A stretch of 64,000 bases of DNA from Siphonodentalium dalli. Lineage: Eukaryota; Mollusca; Scaphopoda; Gadilida; Siphonodentaliidae. The stretch is from assembly GCA_032622095.1 (NCBI GenBank), contig CP136063.1, positions 41,204,106 to 41,268,105 of the forward strand, in the 5' to 3' direction. The notes beneath the pieces were generated by a model. That model saw only the letters and a program-made list of their open reading frames with translations. It did not search any database and was not told the origin of the DNA. This document shows positions 1 to 10,989 of the stretch, in pieces. Made by a program: the position numbers and the translations under genes. Positions within the stretch are counted from its first letter, which is position 1. Every line of letters starts with the position of its first letter.

Positions 1-962
1 TTTTTAAACAATATTTGTTCTAAATTCAATAAAATTGAATTGAATTCAATTAGATAAGTGGAAACCCTATATTTGTTAGACCTGAAGGTTTAAAGCTGCA
101 CTGAATCAAGCCCATTGTGACTGTATGATAAAAACGATGTATATGTACCACGAAAATAGGAAACTTGATCATTATTTGACACTATTCAACGTACCAATAT
201 GAAATGTTCGTAGAAATAAATGTTATGCTGTGGTTAAATAGTTAATGTATTTATATTGTAGTGGTGAAGTCATCAATAACTAATGGATTAACCCATTCTC
301 GGATCATAGATTGTTTTGTCAAAGTTCAAATAAATTTTGAATGAAAAAACGTACCGCAGTTATTTCATACGCATTGACAATTTCATAACGAAACGATACC
401 GGAAGTAGGTCTTGCACACTCGTCTACCGGTAATTCCAACGAATTAATTAATTAATAGTTACAAATTACAATGGAATTATGCCTAATTTGTTTTAATTAC
501 CAACAAAAAAAATATCATTGTTGGTTTTCTTCCAATATAATAGAGATTTAGATATTTAAAAAAAAAATCTCAAAATAAAAAGTTTAGAGTCGGCGGTTTA
601 AAATAGGGTCGGCCGGGTTAGCGGAAACAAACGTATATATTTTTTAGGCCTTGTTAGGTAATCCCAGTAATACACTGGTAGTACAATGTCATTTTTATAT
701 AAGACTAAATGAGTTTATATGCATAACAGTTCCCTCTACCTTTCTGGTTATTACTAGACAGAGGAAGGTATCTTTGTCCATGCCTACTATGCGCAGAAAA
801 AAATAAAAAATAAAAATAAGACCCTCCCTCATTGATTTGAAAAAAAATTGCCCGAGAACCAAAACACTTTTTTTTTTTGGCCTTATATTGGAATATTTAA
901 TTTGTTATTTAATGTTTTTGATGAATAATTTCATAATTAAAATGCGCAAGCGAGACAATTAT
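1..962. other. AT-rich gene-less stretch
   Basis: I see no supported gene here. Positions about 846-882 are a solo terminal sequence of the GGCC/TWA inverted-repeat family described at 55412-61878 (here reading inward as a right end, followed by TTA). The rest is AT-rich with homopolymer A and T runs. Confidence 0.5.
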
Positions 963-2669
963 TAGCTCAACTTTGAGATATTGCCATGGTTTGGCGTCCG
1001 TCGTCCGTGTGTGCATTTATGCGTGTGTGCGTGTGTTCGTCAACACTTTCCTTTGGCGCAGGCTACAGGTCGTACCTTTGGTCTGATCTTTATGAAATTT
1101 GTCATGAATGTTGACATTGACATGTAGATGGGAACGAGTCATATTGGGGTCATTCGGCCAAAAAACATGGCCGCTGGTGGCCATTTTGGATTTCAAAATT
1201 CAATCCATTGGCGCGGGCTACAGGTCGTACTGTTCGTCTGATCATCATGAAATTTGTTATGGATGTTAATATTGACATGTAGATGGGAACGAGTCATTTT
1301 GGGGTCGTTTGGCCAAAAACATGGCCGCCAGCAGCCATCTTGGATTTTACTCTTTGCATGACTAAATCCTTTGGCGCGGGCTACAGGTCGTAGCTTTGAT
1401 CGGAACTTCCTGAAATTTGTCATGGATGTTAAAAATGACATGTTGATGGGAACGAGTCATTTTGGGGTCGTTCGGCCGAAAAACATGGCCGCCAGCAGCC
1501 ATCTTGGATTTTACTCTTTGCATGACTAAATCCTTTGGCGCGGGCTACAGGTCGTACCTTTGGTCTAATCTTTATAGAGATATGTCATGATTGTTGACAT
1601 TGACATGTAGATGAGAACGAGTCATTTTGGGGTCATTCGGCCAAAAAACATGGCCGCTGGCGATCATTTTGGATTTCAAAATTCAATCCATTGGCGCGGG
1701 CTACAGGTCGTACTGTTCGTCTGATCATCATGAAATTTGTCATGGATGTTAATATTGACATGTAGATGGGAACGAGTCATTTTGGGGTTGTTCGGCCAAA
1801 AAAACATGGCCGCCAGCAGCCATCTTGATTTTTTACTCTTTGCATGACTAAATCCTTTGGCGCGGGCTACAGGTCGTACCTTTGGTCTAATCTTTATGAA
1901 ATTTGTCATGAATGTTGACATTGTCACGTAAATGGAACGAGTCATTTTGGGGTCATTTGGCCGAAAAACATGGCCGACAGCAGCCATCTTGGATTTTACT
2001 CTTTGCATGACTAAATCCTTTGGCGCGGTCTACAGGTCGTACCTTTGGTCTAATCTTTATGAAATTTGTCATGAATATTGACATTGACATGTAGATGGGA
2101 ACGAGTCATTTTGGGGTCATTTGGCCAAAAATCATGGCGGCTGGCAGCCATCTTGAATTTAAAAATTCAATCCATTGGCGCGGGCTACAGGTCGTACTGT
2201 TCGTCTGATCATGAAATGTGTTATGGATGTTAACAATGACATGTAGATGGGAACGAGTCCTTTTGGGGTCATTCGGCCTAAAAACATGGCCGCCAGCAGC
2301 CATCTTGGATTTTACTCTTTGCATGACTAAATCCTTTGGCACAGGCTATAGGTCTTACCTTTGGTCAGATCATTATGAGATTTGTAAAGACTGTTGACAT
2401 TGACATGTACATAGATGGGAATGAGTCATTTTGAGGTAATTCAGAAAAAAACATTGCTGCCGGTGGCCATTTTAGAATTTACTCTTTGCATCACTAAATA
2501 CTTTGGCACACCATAATCACCTCATCCCTGATCCGATGATTATAAAACTTGTCATGAATGTTGATATGGACATGTACATCTTGTCTTAATTAGACATTTC
2601 AATTAGCACCTTTCCTATTCCTCCATTTACTGTCAACCATTAAATTATTCCCCTACCTAAGTTGAGCTA
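963..2669. repeat. Internally amplified interspersed repeat with TAGCTCAACTT inverted ends
   Basis: The left end TAGCTCAACTT (963-973) is matched by its reverse complement at 2659-2669. The interior is a head-to-tail series of diverged units of about 160 bp. Each contains words such as TTGGCGCGGGCTACAGG, GAACGAGTCATTTTGGGG and ATGGCCGC. Shorter relatives with the same ends lie at 3145-3543, 15715-16256 and, one-ended, at 40854. Reading frames through it are spurious. Its non-autonomous MITE-like nature is inferred from the ends and from the lack of a gene. Confidence 0.6.
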
Positions 2670-2945
2670 CAGTGTCATTGACACTTTCATAATTAAGTCA
2701 CGTGCTCATGTGGTATAGATCGTTAATTAAGTCACGTTCTCATGTGGGATACGCGGGTTCTACATATGTTTCTCATATGACCTTGTATGTGTCTTATATG
2801 GACAGTGGAGGGAGAATGTTATAAGTTATATAAACAACATGGCTTCATCGAATTGTTTGCAGAAACCACGCTGTTTCGGACTAATGACCTAACGTGGTGA
2901 TTTTATTAAGCCTTGTTTATCTAATATATAATGTGGTGCCCTTGC

Positions 2946-3030
2946 AGCCCTATGTCCTATGGTAATGTGGTATCCTATGGTAATGTGGTACCTATGTCCT
3001 ATGGTAATGTGGTATCCTATGTCATTAGGT
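2946..3030 (+). repeat. Short tandem repeat, about 19 bp unit
   Basis: Imperfect head-to-tail copies of CCTATGGTAATGTGGTA. No coding potential is seen. Confidence 0.6.
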
Positions 3031-3144
3031 GTCGTAACCGTAACATAATATATATGTTTTATAGAATAGATTGAAATATACTTGAAAGTCTACGTCAGCC
3101 GTGTTGTCAGCATGGTACACAAAATGAAAGTGTCAATGACACAG

Positions 3145-3543
3145 TAGCTTAACTTGTATATTTTTTTTAATGAATTGTTGCCAGTGAAATGTTTCATTGT
3201 TTGTTTCATGATATGTAAGAAATGGTGATTATTCATGATGATCGGACAAATATTAAGGCCTGTATCCCTAGATAACAGATTTGCATAGTGATACACTGAA
3301 TGAAAAAGAAAATGGTTGATGGCGGCCATTTTGTTTAGTTGAATGATCCCAAAATTAGTGGTTCCCATCTACAAGTCAATGTCAACTTCCATGACAAATT
3401 TCATGATGATCGGAAAAATTATACGACCTGTAGCATAGCTGTTCAAAGGCATGAAATATTAAAATCGAAAATGACAGACCAACAGACAGACTCCGGACAA
3501 TGCGCCATGGCAATAGCTTTCCTTGATATGTCAAGTTAAGCTA
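3145..3543. repeat. MITE-like copy with TAGCTTAACTT inverted ends
   Basis: A 399-bp copy of the family at 963-2669 in the opposite orientation, bounded by TAGCTTAACTT and AAGTTAAGCTA. It has a palindromic GTGTCAATGACAC extension outside the left end, as other copies do. It abuts the recombinase-like fragment at 3545. Confidence 0.5.
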
Positions 3544-3544
3544 A

Positions 3545-3745
3545 CTACTTTTTCAACATGCGAATTAGTTTTTTCTTTATTGTCTCCCAATTTCTGTTGT
3601 GGATTACTCACAGGCCCTTTTCCTGTCTTGAAGTTTTCGCTGAAGAGCTTCTTCATCTCCGCCTCCTCTTCAACTATCCACAATTTACGAGTCGTACATG
3701 AATTTGTCTTCCTTCTTTTCTTTCGAGGAACTTTGTCTTCATCAT
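3545..3745 (-). pseudogene. Myb/SANT-like C-terminal fragment of a Crypton-like recombinase family
   Basis: After a possible acceptor (CAG at 3748-3746) the minus strand reads an acidic then basic stretch (DDEDKVPRKKRRK) and a SANT-like helix (RKLWIVEEEAEMKKLFSENF). After a frame change it continues with NRNWETIKKKLIRMLKK and a stop at 3545. This order is typical of the C-terminal tail of intron-bearing tyrosine-recombinase-like proteins common in cnidarian and mollusc genomes. Assignment is from memory of the family. The frame break makes it a remnant unless it is a sequencing error. It could be the last exon of a gene whose other pieces lie upstream on the same strand. Confidence 0.4.
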
Positions 3746-4120
3746 CTGATAGTTTGACAGAAACACATATTTTTATAATAGCTAATGATAGTTGAGTTAA
3801 GGTGGCCAAACACATTTATTAGATTTAGTGATTTTTACCAGAGAGACATATGGGTTGTTTCTACATCTGACATCCAAAAAAAGAAGCTAGGGGGAAATAA
3901 CAGACGAATGATGTATAGCCCTGTTCTACGTGCATAATCAATTAATGATGATAGCTTTATGGATTTTGGGGAGCATAATTTAAGGCATATGCAATTGTAT
4001 GCCATGGAATTATTAAAAGTTAAATGAAGAGAATATGACAAGTAGCTACAATTGGTGGATACAACATTATTATTACAATTAATTAATTACTTGACTTAGG
4101 TTTTCTTTATTTAGTCTCCA

Positions 4121-4250
4121 TGTGCTCATACATACCACACACACTGACAGATGAAAGACTAACATGTGCTCATACATACCACACACACTGACAGATGAAA
4201 GACTAACATGTGCTCATACATACCACACACACTGACAAATGAAAGACTAA
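4121..4250 (+). repeat. 44-bp tandem repeat, three copies
   Basis: Three nearly identical 44-bp units begin at 4121, 4165 and 4209, each containing TGTGCTCATACATACCACAC. Confidence 0.85.
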
Positions 4251-4292
4251 GGCCAAAAAAAATTAATTAATTGATTCTCAGGCAATTTTTTT
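4251..4292 (+). repeat. Solo terminal repeat of the TAA/GGCC family
   Basis: GGCC plus an A-run, then GATTCTCAGGCAATTTTT, preceded by TAA. It matches the left end of the element at 55412. No partner end was found nearby, so it is a solo or truncated end. Confidence 0.45.
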
Positions 4293-5120
4293 TTCAAATG
4301 AATGAGGGTTGCTTTATCACTTTATGGATAAGTGAGATAAGATATATATTATCAAGTATGGGGTGGGGAAAAATTTGGAGATCACACCATCCTGTTAGTA
4401 AATTAGAACTTGGAATATTTAAGGAAATGAGTAGAACACGTTTTGTTGAACAATGGAAAAGTGATATTGAACAGTCATGTAGAGGCGAATTTTATGGACA
4501 ATTTAAAATGAACTTCGGTATAGAAAAGTATCTTATCGATTATACCATCGGGATTATTAACATATTTAACAAGAATAAGAACAGCAAATCACAGGCTACC
4601 GATAGAAACAGAAAGATGGAGTAAATCTAAAACAAAAAAGGGCAAAACAGCCGATTCAAAAGTGTGTCAATTCTGTAAATCGCAAACTGGTGATGAATAC
4701 CGTTTCATATTAGTTTGCCCAGAATTCAGAACTTTAAGATGCAAATATTTACCAGGGAAATATTATGACTTCCCAACTAATGACAAATTATATGCGTTAC
4801 TTACTGAGGAAAATGAATATATTTTGAAGAATTTGTCGATTTTTATCAAATTAGGTTTACAGAAATACCTATGATAGATGACGATGACGACGACGGTGAT
4901 GATGACGACGACGACGGTGATGATGACGACGACGACCGTGATGATGACGATGGTGATGATGATAATGATGATGATAATAATGATGATGATTACACAAACA
5001 AAGGACCCCGAAATTCGACGGCCAAATGTCACATTATGTACATACACTGTAAATATGTTATATTGACTATATTTTGTGCATAATAGTACGATTGAGTTAT
5101 CAATAAAGCATACCAAAAAG
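4293..5120 (+). pseudogene. LINE retrotransposon ORF2 3' terminal remnant
   Basis: The first frame (to 4624) reads a segment ending in KYLIDYTIG. After a frame change near 4570 it continues with RTANHRLPIETERW and then CQFCKSQTGDEYRFILVCPEF, ending with a stop at 4874. The RTANHRLPIE...RW segment followed by a CCHC-like knuckle (CxxC...H/Y...C) is characteristic of the C-terminus of many invertebrate LINE reverse transcriptases. The catalytic reverse transcriptase domain is absent, as expected for 5' truncation. A GAT/GAC microsatellite and an AATAAA signal (5102) follow. One frameshift shows that it is dead. Confidence 0.7.
4871..4992 (+). repeat. GAT/GAC trinucleotide microsatellite
   Basis: About 40 trinucleotide units (GAT, GAC, GGT and AAT variants). 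It gives a poly-Asp reading frame with no independent support as a gene. Confidence 0.9.
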
Positions 5121-5313
5121 ACAGTTTTTCATCTCATCTGAAAGTTGTGGGACATTATTTGCCCTCTCTCGGCAATTTAAATTTAAATGTTTAATTACAA
5201 TGAGTCAATACTTATTTGTATCCTGTCGTCCAAATTCAGTACCAAACATACCAGTTGTGATCGGCGGATACTACGTAGCGGAGTTGAACATACGTTTCTG
5301 AAATTAAATCCAC

Positions 5314-5443
5314 TTACATGTTGACAATTTTGTTGCCATGTATCTTCATACTGTATGAAGACCCCAGTTGCAGTTGTCGTCCCATTTGACGTTCGGCGCC
5401 ATATACTTTGCCGGATTCCGTTTTAATGCCCAGAATTGTGTAT
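5314..5443 (-). CDS. Exon of an unidentified host gene (third of three seen)
   Basis: The acceptor is a pyrimidine-rich tract ending in TTACAG just before 5443. With one base completing the codon left by the exon at 5795-5847, it reads YTILGIKTESGKVYG and then ERQMGRQLQLGSSYSMKIHG, ending at IVNM. Either the TAA at 5316-5314 stops the protein, or the overlapping GTAAGT (5317-5312) is a donor; the sequence does not decide. Phase agreement across all three exons is strong evidence of a real gene. I do not recognise the protein family. Confidence 0.6.
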
Positions 5444-5794
5444 CTGTAATTGAGAGGTAAAAAATATTTTGACATGTACTGAATTATTTAAAGTTCAGTC
5501 AATATTTACGTTAGTTGGTAGATTTATTGAAAGCAAAATATTTCCATTGAACATTTATCTATCATTTGAATCTAAATGGTCAATATTTTCAAAACAGTTA
5601 TGAACATATATATAGCATTGTATGTTATTATGTGTTGACATTTTTGAAGAGGTTTGGAAACGGATTGAAGAATATATATTGAAGACATATGAACGCGAAA
5701 ATTTTCACTAAACATAACATGCACACTTTGTTGTTGCTTGAAATTGTTTACATCAATAATAATTGTTTTATTTGAAATATAGTATATAAATTAC

Positions 5795-5847
5795 CTGGGA
5801 CATTTACCGGTTATTGTTTCTATCACCTCTGTGGTCTTTTCGTCCAG
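5795..5847 (-). CDS. Exon of an unidentified host gene (second of three seen)
   Basis: A 53-nt exon between TTTCCTCAG and AG|GTAATT. It reads LDEKTTEVIETITGKCP plus two bases, which join in phase with the exon at 5443 to make Arg. It also follows the exon at 8742-8608 in phase 0. No domain is recognised. Confidence 0.6.
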
Positions 5848-6276
5848 CTGAGGAAACAATAATGTAACAGTAAGGTGCGATAATAAGTTGACCTGATATG
5901 TTTTACAGGTGATTCGTCGTAGAAAATCATGCCACGACCGGCAATTTATAGTCACAATAATGTGGGACATATTAGCTAGTTCCTGCTCCAATCGTGGCCA
6001 CAGTGAACTTGTCTTAAATGTCTTAGTTACACCAGCGCAGATTTATCTATTTCAATTGTGAATTTATCAAAGCTTCTATCCAAAGGGTGTCTGGAAGAAT
6101 GTTTCTCATTTCATCTGACATCGTTTGCCCTCTCGGCGATTTAAATGTTTAATTATAATGAGTTAATACTTATTTGTATCCAGTGATCCAAATTTAGTAC
6201 CAACAGTACTACTTAAAGGCGGACTAATAAATTGCATTAGCTATAAAGAACGTTTATTATCAGCTCAGAAATATGT

Positions 6277-8175
6277 GGGGCAATTGGTACGCATATAGTT
6301 AACACGACTTAGAGGGGCACTGATAATTAGTAATAATATTTGTTTTATCAAATGGTAAAACTTTACCAGGAAAGTTTTATGCAAAGGAATTAATTGTTTA
6401 CCTCAACGGACTAATAACTAATTTAATTTACTTAAAGGGGCACTAATATTTTTAATAATTATTCACACACCCTTCCTGAATGTCACCCATATCATTTTTT
6501 AATGGCAGCAGCCAAGGATGTATATAGTTCACATTATTCAGTAAAGGCGGATTAGTATTGGTGTGATAGCTCTGTTCTAAATTGTGCAATGATGTACTAA
6601 ATTTAGGCGTGTACTATAGTTGAATAGTATAATGCGACATTTACCACAATACTGTGCCAAAGTAACATGCAGAATGCGTCGAACAGAGGTAACAGTGTAA
6701 AAGACATGCATATTAACTATACACCAAGTTACTAAGAGGGTGTCCATATGAAATAAAAACATTGCTCGGAATATTTCTTTTTCATGAACGACGTCAACTT
6801 GCGAAGTTGAAACATTGGTATGCTTCAGGAATAATATGCTATAATATTTTATTTCTAAAAATGTTAAATCCTCATCGTCACTTTTGTCTCGTTGGTGACA
6901 AGAATCTGGACTTTTGGACTGTGTTTGGTAAAGCCTTTTTCCAAGTTTGTTATTAAGACTCTGTAATGTTCAGGAATTGAAATGGTTATTTGATAATGAG
7001 CAGACATTATAAGTCAAATAAAATGTATTGGTACATCGCTAAAGGCGATACAGTTAGGGTGGATACACATACCAGAACGAAATATAGAAATATGAAATTA
7101 TTTTTATAAACGAAATAACGGAGATATTTGTAAAAGTGTCTTTGACGAAATAACGGACAAGTGTTTTAAAGAGCGTGTTAGGTGCATATACATATGATCT
7201 CTAATTTTCGTGTATTTTGAGTTTTACATGGATTATACAGGGGCAATTGGTACGCATATAGTTAACACGACTTAGAGGGGCACTGATAATTAGTAATAAG
7301 ATTTTTTTTATCAAATGATAAAACTTTACCAGGAAAGTTTTATGCAAAGGAATTAATTGTTTACCTCGAGGGACTAATAGCTATTTTAATTTACTTAAAG
7401 GGGCACTAATGTTTTTAATAATCATTCACACGCCCTTCCTGCATGTCACCCATATCATTTTTGAATGGCAGCAGCCAAGGATGTACAGTAATGCTCTAAT
7501 TAATCGACCTCTTAACCAAAGCAGAATTATGGGTAACTTTCCGATGAATGGCAACAAGCCATATCTCCGACTAAATCCTGAAAAGTTACCCATAATTCTG
7601 CTTTGGTTAAGAGGTCGATTAATTAGAGCATTACTGTATATAGTTCACATTATTCATAAATGGTGTGATAGCTCTGTTCTAAATTGTGCCGTGATGTAAT
7701 AAATTTAGGCGTGTACTATAGTTGAATAGTATCAAGCGACATTTACCACACTACTGTGCCAAATTAGCATGCAGAATGCGTCGAACAGAGGTAACAGTGT
7801 AAAAGACATGCATATTAACTATACACCAAGTTACTAAGAGGGTGTCCATATGAAATAAAAACATTGCTTGGAATATTTCTTTTACATGAACAACGTCAAT
7901 TTGCGAAGTTGAAACATTGGTATGCTTCAGGAATTATATGCTATAATAATTTATTTCTAAAAATGTTAAATCCTCAACGTCACTTTGGTATCCTTGGTGA
8001 CTAGAATCTGTGGATCAATGGGGCTGTATTTTGTATACCCTTTTTCCAAACTGGTGAGTAAAACTCTGTAATGTTCAGGAATTCGAATGGTTATTATGAG
8101 CAGACATTATAAGTCAAATAAAATGTATTGGTACATCGCTAAAGGCGATACAGTTAGGGTGGATACACATATACC
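6277..8175 (+). repeat. Direct duplication of an approximately 0.8-kb intronic segment
   Basis: Copy 1 spans about 6277-7079 and copy 2 about 7241-8175, with the same order of blocks and only scattered differences. Copy 2 is longer mainly because of the 151-bp MITE at 7486-7636. Both copies lie in the intron between the host exons at 8608 and 5847. Confidence 0.85.
7486..7636. mobile_element. 151-bp Tc1/mariner-pogo-type MITE with intact TA target duplication
   Basis: The ends are perfect inverted repeats of about 55 bp (7486-7540 and 7582-7636), starting CAGTAATGCTC and flanked by TA on both sides (7484-7485, 7637-7638). The paralogous copy of the surrounding duplication (near 6520) shows the uninterrupted site with a single TA. 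CAG-starting ends with a TA duplication are the hallmark of pogo/Tigger-type Tc1/mariner elements. It has no coding capacity. Its ends resemble those of the 2.6-kb element at 33504. Confidence 0.9.
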
Positions 8176-8299
8176 AGGCAATACGCACACGCTTGACTAC
8201 CAAAAGATAACATATCGGGGTTCACGATATGATGGCTATAATAGTGTACACATCTCGAGCAGGTTAGGAAATTGATGGCAATTATTAGTACTCATCTCG

Positions 8300-8408
8300 A
8301 GCAAATAACAAATTTCAAAAATCAATATCTAATAACTCTGTGCTTTGTTTGATGGGTTCCTCGACTCTAATCAAATATTTTTTACCCCCAAAGCCAAAGA
8401 AATAGTAA
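8300..8408 (-). repeat. Interspersed repeat shared with 50185-50245
   Basis: The minus strand carries TTTCTTTGGCTT...GGGGGTAAAAAA...TATTTGATT...GAGTCGAGGAA, which recurs on the plus strand near 50185-50245 just beyond the MULE-like remnant. Class unknown. Confidence 0.4.
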
Positions 8409-8607
8409 TATAGGACCCTCTGATCGGATTGTTGTTGTTGGAATCTGTTGAGATGGGGACCCTCTGTTCGGATTGAGTACCTTTAAATGGGTTGCTGTAA
8501 ATGTAATCTAGTGCCAAACGCTATCAAACAGCGATTCAAATTTGACATGGAACAAAAGCTAATCTGATTAAAGTTTTGTGTTAACAATTATTCATGTTCT
8601 GACTTAC

Positions 8608-8742
8608 AGATTGGACAAACCTGTTGACGTTAAAACGGATGGGCAAGTCTTTGATCTCATCAGGGAATTCCGTAATAACCCCCGGATTAAGAAATTTCTC
8701 AATCGCTTCTTTATCTACCTCAAATGGCGCAATTTCGCTGAT
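8608..8742 (-). CDS. Exon of an unidentified host gene (first of three seen)
   Basis: A 135-nt exon (45 codons, phase 0 at both ends) between a strong acceptor (TATATCTTTTCAG) and a consensus donor (GTAAGT at 8607-8602). It reads ISEIAPFEVDKEAIEKFLNP and then GVITEFPDEIKDLPIRF, ending NVNRFVQS. Soluble, mixed charge, no signal or membrane segment. Upstream exons must exist because there is no start codon. I cannot name the family. The plus-strand frame here is a shadow. Confidence 0.6.
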
Positions 8743-8890
8743 CTGAAAAGATATATTGTTTGTTATACACGTAGTTTAATGTTTTGTTTAACGAGTTCTC
8801 AAATTTCAAGTCTATATTTTATTTGAATAATAACGCTAACAGTCATAAAATATTGGATATATCGAAATAATACATTAAGCTCATAATTTT

Positions 8891-9282
8891 CACTATGCAC
8901 AACAAACCGGCCAAAAACGGCCAAATAAAGCTGCAACAGCCTAAATTATCTTGGGTCTGTCTCAATAAAACCATACAAATATGGATATCATTGGAACCGG
9001 CTCATTCACCACATTGTGATGGTTACAGTTATGCCCTGTGCCAATGCATTCTCTTATATATGAGAGTCGACCATAGGTCGCCTCGCATATATAAGAGAAT
9101 GCATTGGCCTAAAAAAATCTTTTTTTTAACACTTTTTACAATTTTTTCTTACATTCTTTAACAATTTTATAATTTTTAATGTGTTAAGCCAATGCATTCT
9201 CTTATATATGCGAGGCGACCTATGGTCGACTCGCATATATAATAGAATGCATTGACACAGGGCCGTTCTGTTGGGTAAAGGG
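8891..9282. mobile_element. piggyBac-like MITE, family B, with two internal palindromes
   Basis: The right end is GTTGGGTAAAGGG followed by TTAA (9283-9286). The left end is degenerate (ACAACAAACCGGCC) but aligns with the intact end of the copy at 39095-39433. Two copies of a palindrome based on TGCCAATGCATTCTC and GCGAGTCGACCATAGGTCGC occupy about 9032-9110 and 9187-9262. TTAA specificity and CCCTTT ends suggest piggyBac. It has no gene. Confidence 0.65.
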
Positions 9283-9289
9283 TTAAGTG

Positions 9290-10550
9290 CCAAATAATTT
9301 ATGATTAAAATTACGAAAACATTACCGACTGACGAACAATTTAAACAGACAATATCACAGTGCTTGTCCATGATCAGTGCGAAAATTAGTAACGATGGCT
9401 ATGGAAGGCAAACGGGGAAATTGTTGCAAATTTGTGAATTTTCGTATGACGTTTGAGAAATCGGCAAACCATGGCGATTTCAATACTACAAATGCGGTAA
9501 ACTGCGGAGTTCAGAATTTAAACTTGGTTGGGTCCTATTATATCCCTTGCACTGTAAAATATCATCCATGAATAGTTCACTTGCCTCAACTTATTAAAGT
9601 TTATTTAAAGTTATTGCTCGATCCAATTTTTCAGGCCACTATATAGGCCCATATATAATATACCGGTAATTATATATATGTTTAATAAAGTAATTTATTG
9701 TAGGATATACATGTATAAATACAGGCATACATGTACACAACTTGCCACTAAGACAATTGACAAGATCAAGGCCTGCATCATTATCAAGTTGCTATATATA
9801 TATTGCATCATCATCTAATTACATAACCTGCGGGGGTTTCAATTTTGTTTGCATGGGGGACCCTCTGTGGCACGAGCTTACGCATCATTGGACACAGATT
9901 TTCTTAGTTACACTGTCAAGCTGATCAAAGAAATCTGCCAACGCAGCAGTTCATTCTGACGTAACAATTCTGCAATATATAGTACCGATTCGCATTGTCA
10001 TAACACGTCCCAAACAGTTCACTTTTACTGAGGTGTGTTAGCCATTGATATCCCAGCATTTTGCTACATGTATCTCTGATTAAATGCTGCATTATCTGTT
10101 TACGGTTAACGGGTCATGAAATTTCCATGACCGGTCACGGCCGTGGTAACCGGAAAACCGTTTCAGCCCTATATATGTATTTGTTAAGGTGAAATGTCCG
10201 GTGATGGGGGGGGGGGGGGGTGTGGTTGGAGAAAGTTTGAAAATTGCATAGGCATGCCAGGAAGCAGAGAGTAAATTGAGACTCCTGCCTAATTATACGG
10301 TACCGATACTTAGATAGTTCATATGCGCACTGGTTTGCCAATAAGAAGCTTTCTGATGTTTTCTCATTTACTTCCTTGTATTGAGTCACCAGTTGTGTAT
10401 ACAAATACTGAAGACGACGACAATGCACAGTACAAAAGCATTTTTATGTTTACCCATACCATAGTATGGTAAACATAGTGTCGTTGTCCGGATTGACCAC
10501 TCGTCGTTAGTCCGTCTGTCTGTCTGTCTGTAGACACTTTACGCATGGTG
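9290..10550. other. No supported gene
   Basis: This contains a G-run at about 10207-10221, a short palindrome around 10450-10475 and a TCTG/GTCT microsatellite near 10507-10528. A minus-strand frame at 10406-10280 follows an acceptor-like CTTCAG and could be an exon, but no donor or homology supports it. Confidence 0.35.
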
Positions 10551-10985
10551 CGATAACTGAAATATTTTCTATCTGATCGGAACCAAATTTTGTATATGAA
10601 TTTCTCAGCACCAAATACAGATCGAGTTCGAATATGGGTTTGATCCGAGTTTTTTTAAGGGAGTTATGGCCCTTTTTCAACTTAGAATTCATGCATGCTG
10701 CCATAACTAAAAAAAAATTCATCTGACCGTAATCAAATTTGGTATGCGAGTTGCTCAGCCCAAAATACATATCGAGTTCGAATATGGGTTTGATCCGATA
10801 ATTTTTAATTGAGTTATGGCCCTTTGACATAGAATTCATGCATGCTTCAATCAATCAACAATTTTTCAACTGATAGGAACCGTTTTGTATTTGAGTTTCT
10901 CAACTCAAAATACAGATCGAGTTTGAATATGGGTTTGATCTGATATTTTTTAATGGAGTTATGGTCTTTTGATTATTTTATTCAT
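10551..10985 (+). repeat. Diverged 145-150 bp tandem repeat, about three copies
   Basis: Units share ATCGAGTTCGAATATGGG (10621, 10771, 10916) and AGTTATGGCCCTTT. Similar arrays are frequent in mollusc genomes (established pattern, from memory). It is non-coding. Confidence 0.75.
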
Positions 10986-10989
10986 CGCT

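Larger units (their letters stand above)
5120..6276. other. Intronic and flanking sequence with a small duplicated block
   Basis: Apart from the two exons at 5443 and 5847, this holds two diverged copies (about 5130-5260 and 6105-6225) of the same non-coding block, both with GCCCTCTC...GGC and TACTTATTTGTATCC. Nothing else is seen. Confidence 0.4.

Noticed and set aside
1193-2342. Minus-strand proteins with repeated ARAKGFSHAKSK segments
   Set aside because: These are translations of the diverged approximately 160-bp repeat units.
4871-5116. Poly-Asp and Val/Ile-rich small proteins
   Set aside because: They are translations of a GAT/GAC microsatellite behind a LINE tail.
7409-7699. A 96-residue plus-strand protein
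   Set aside because: It spans the 151-bp palindromic MITE and its flanks. The palindrome creates the open frame.
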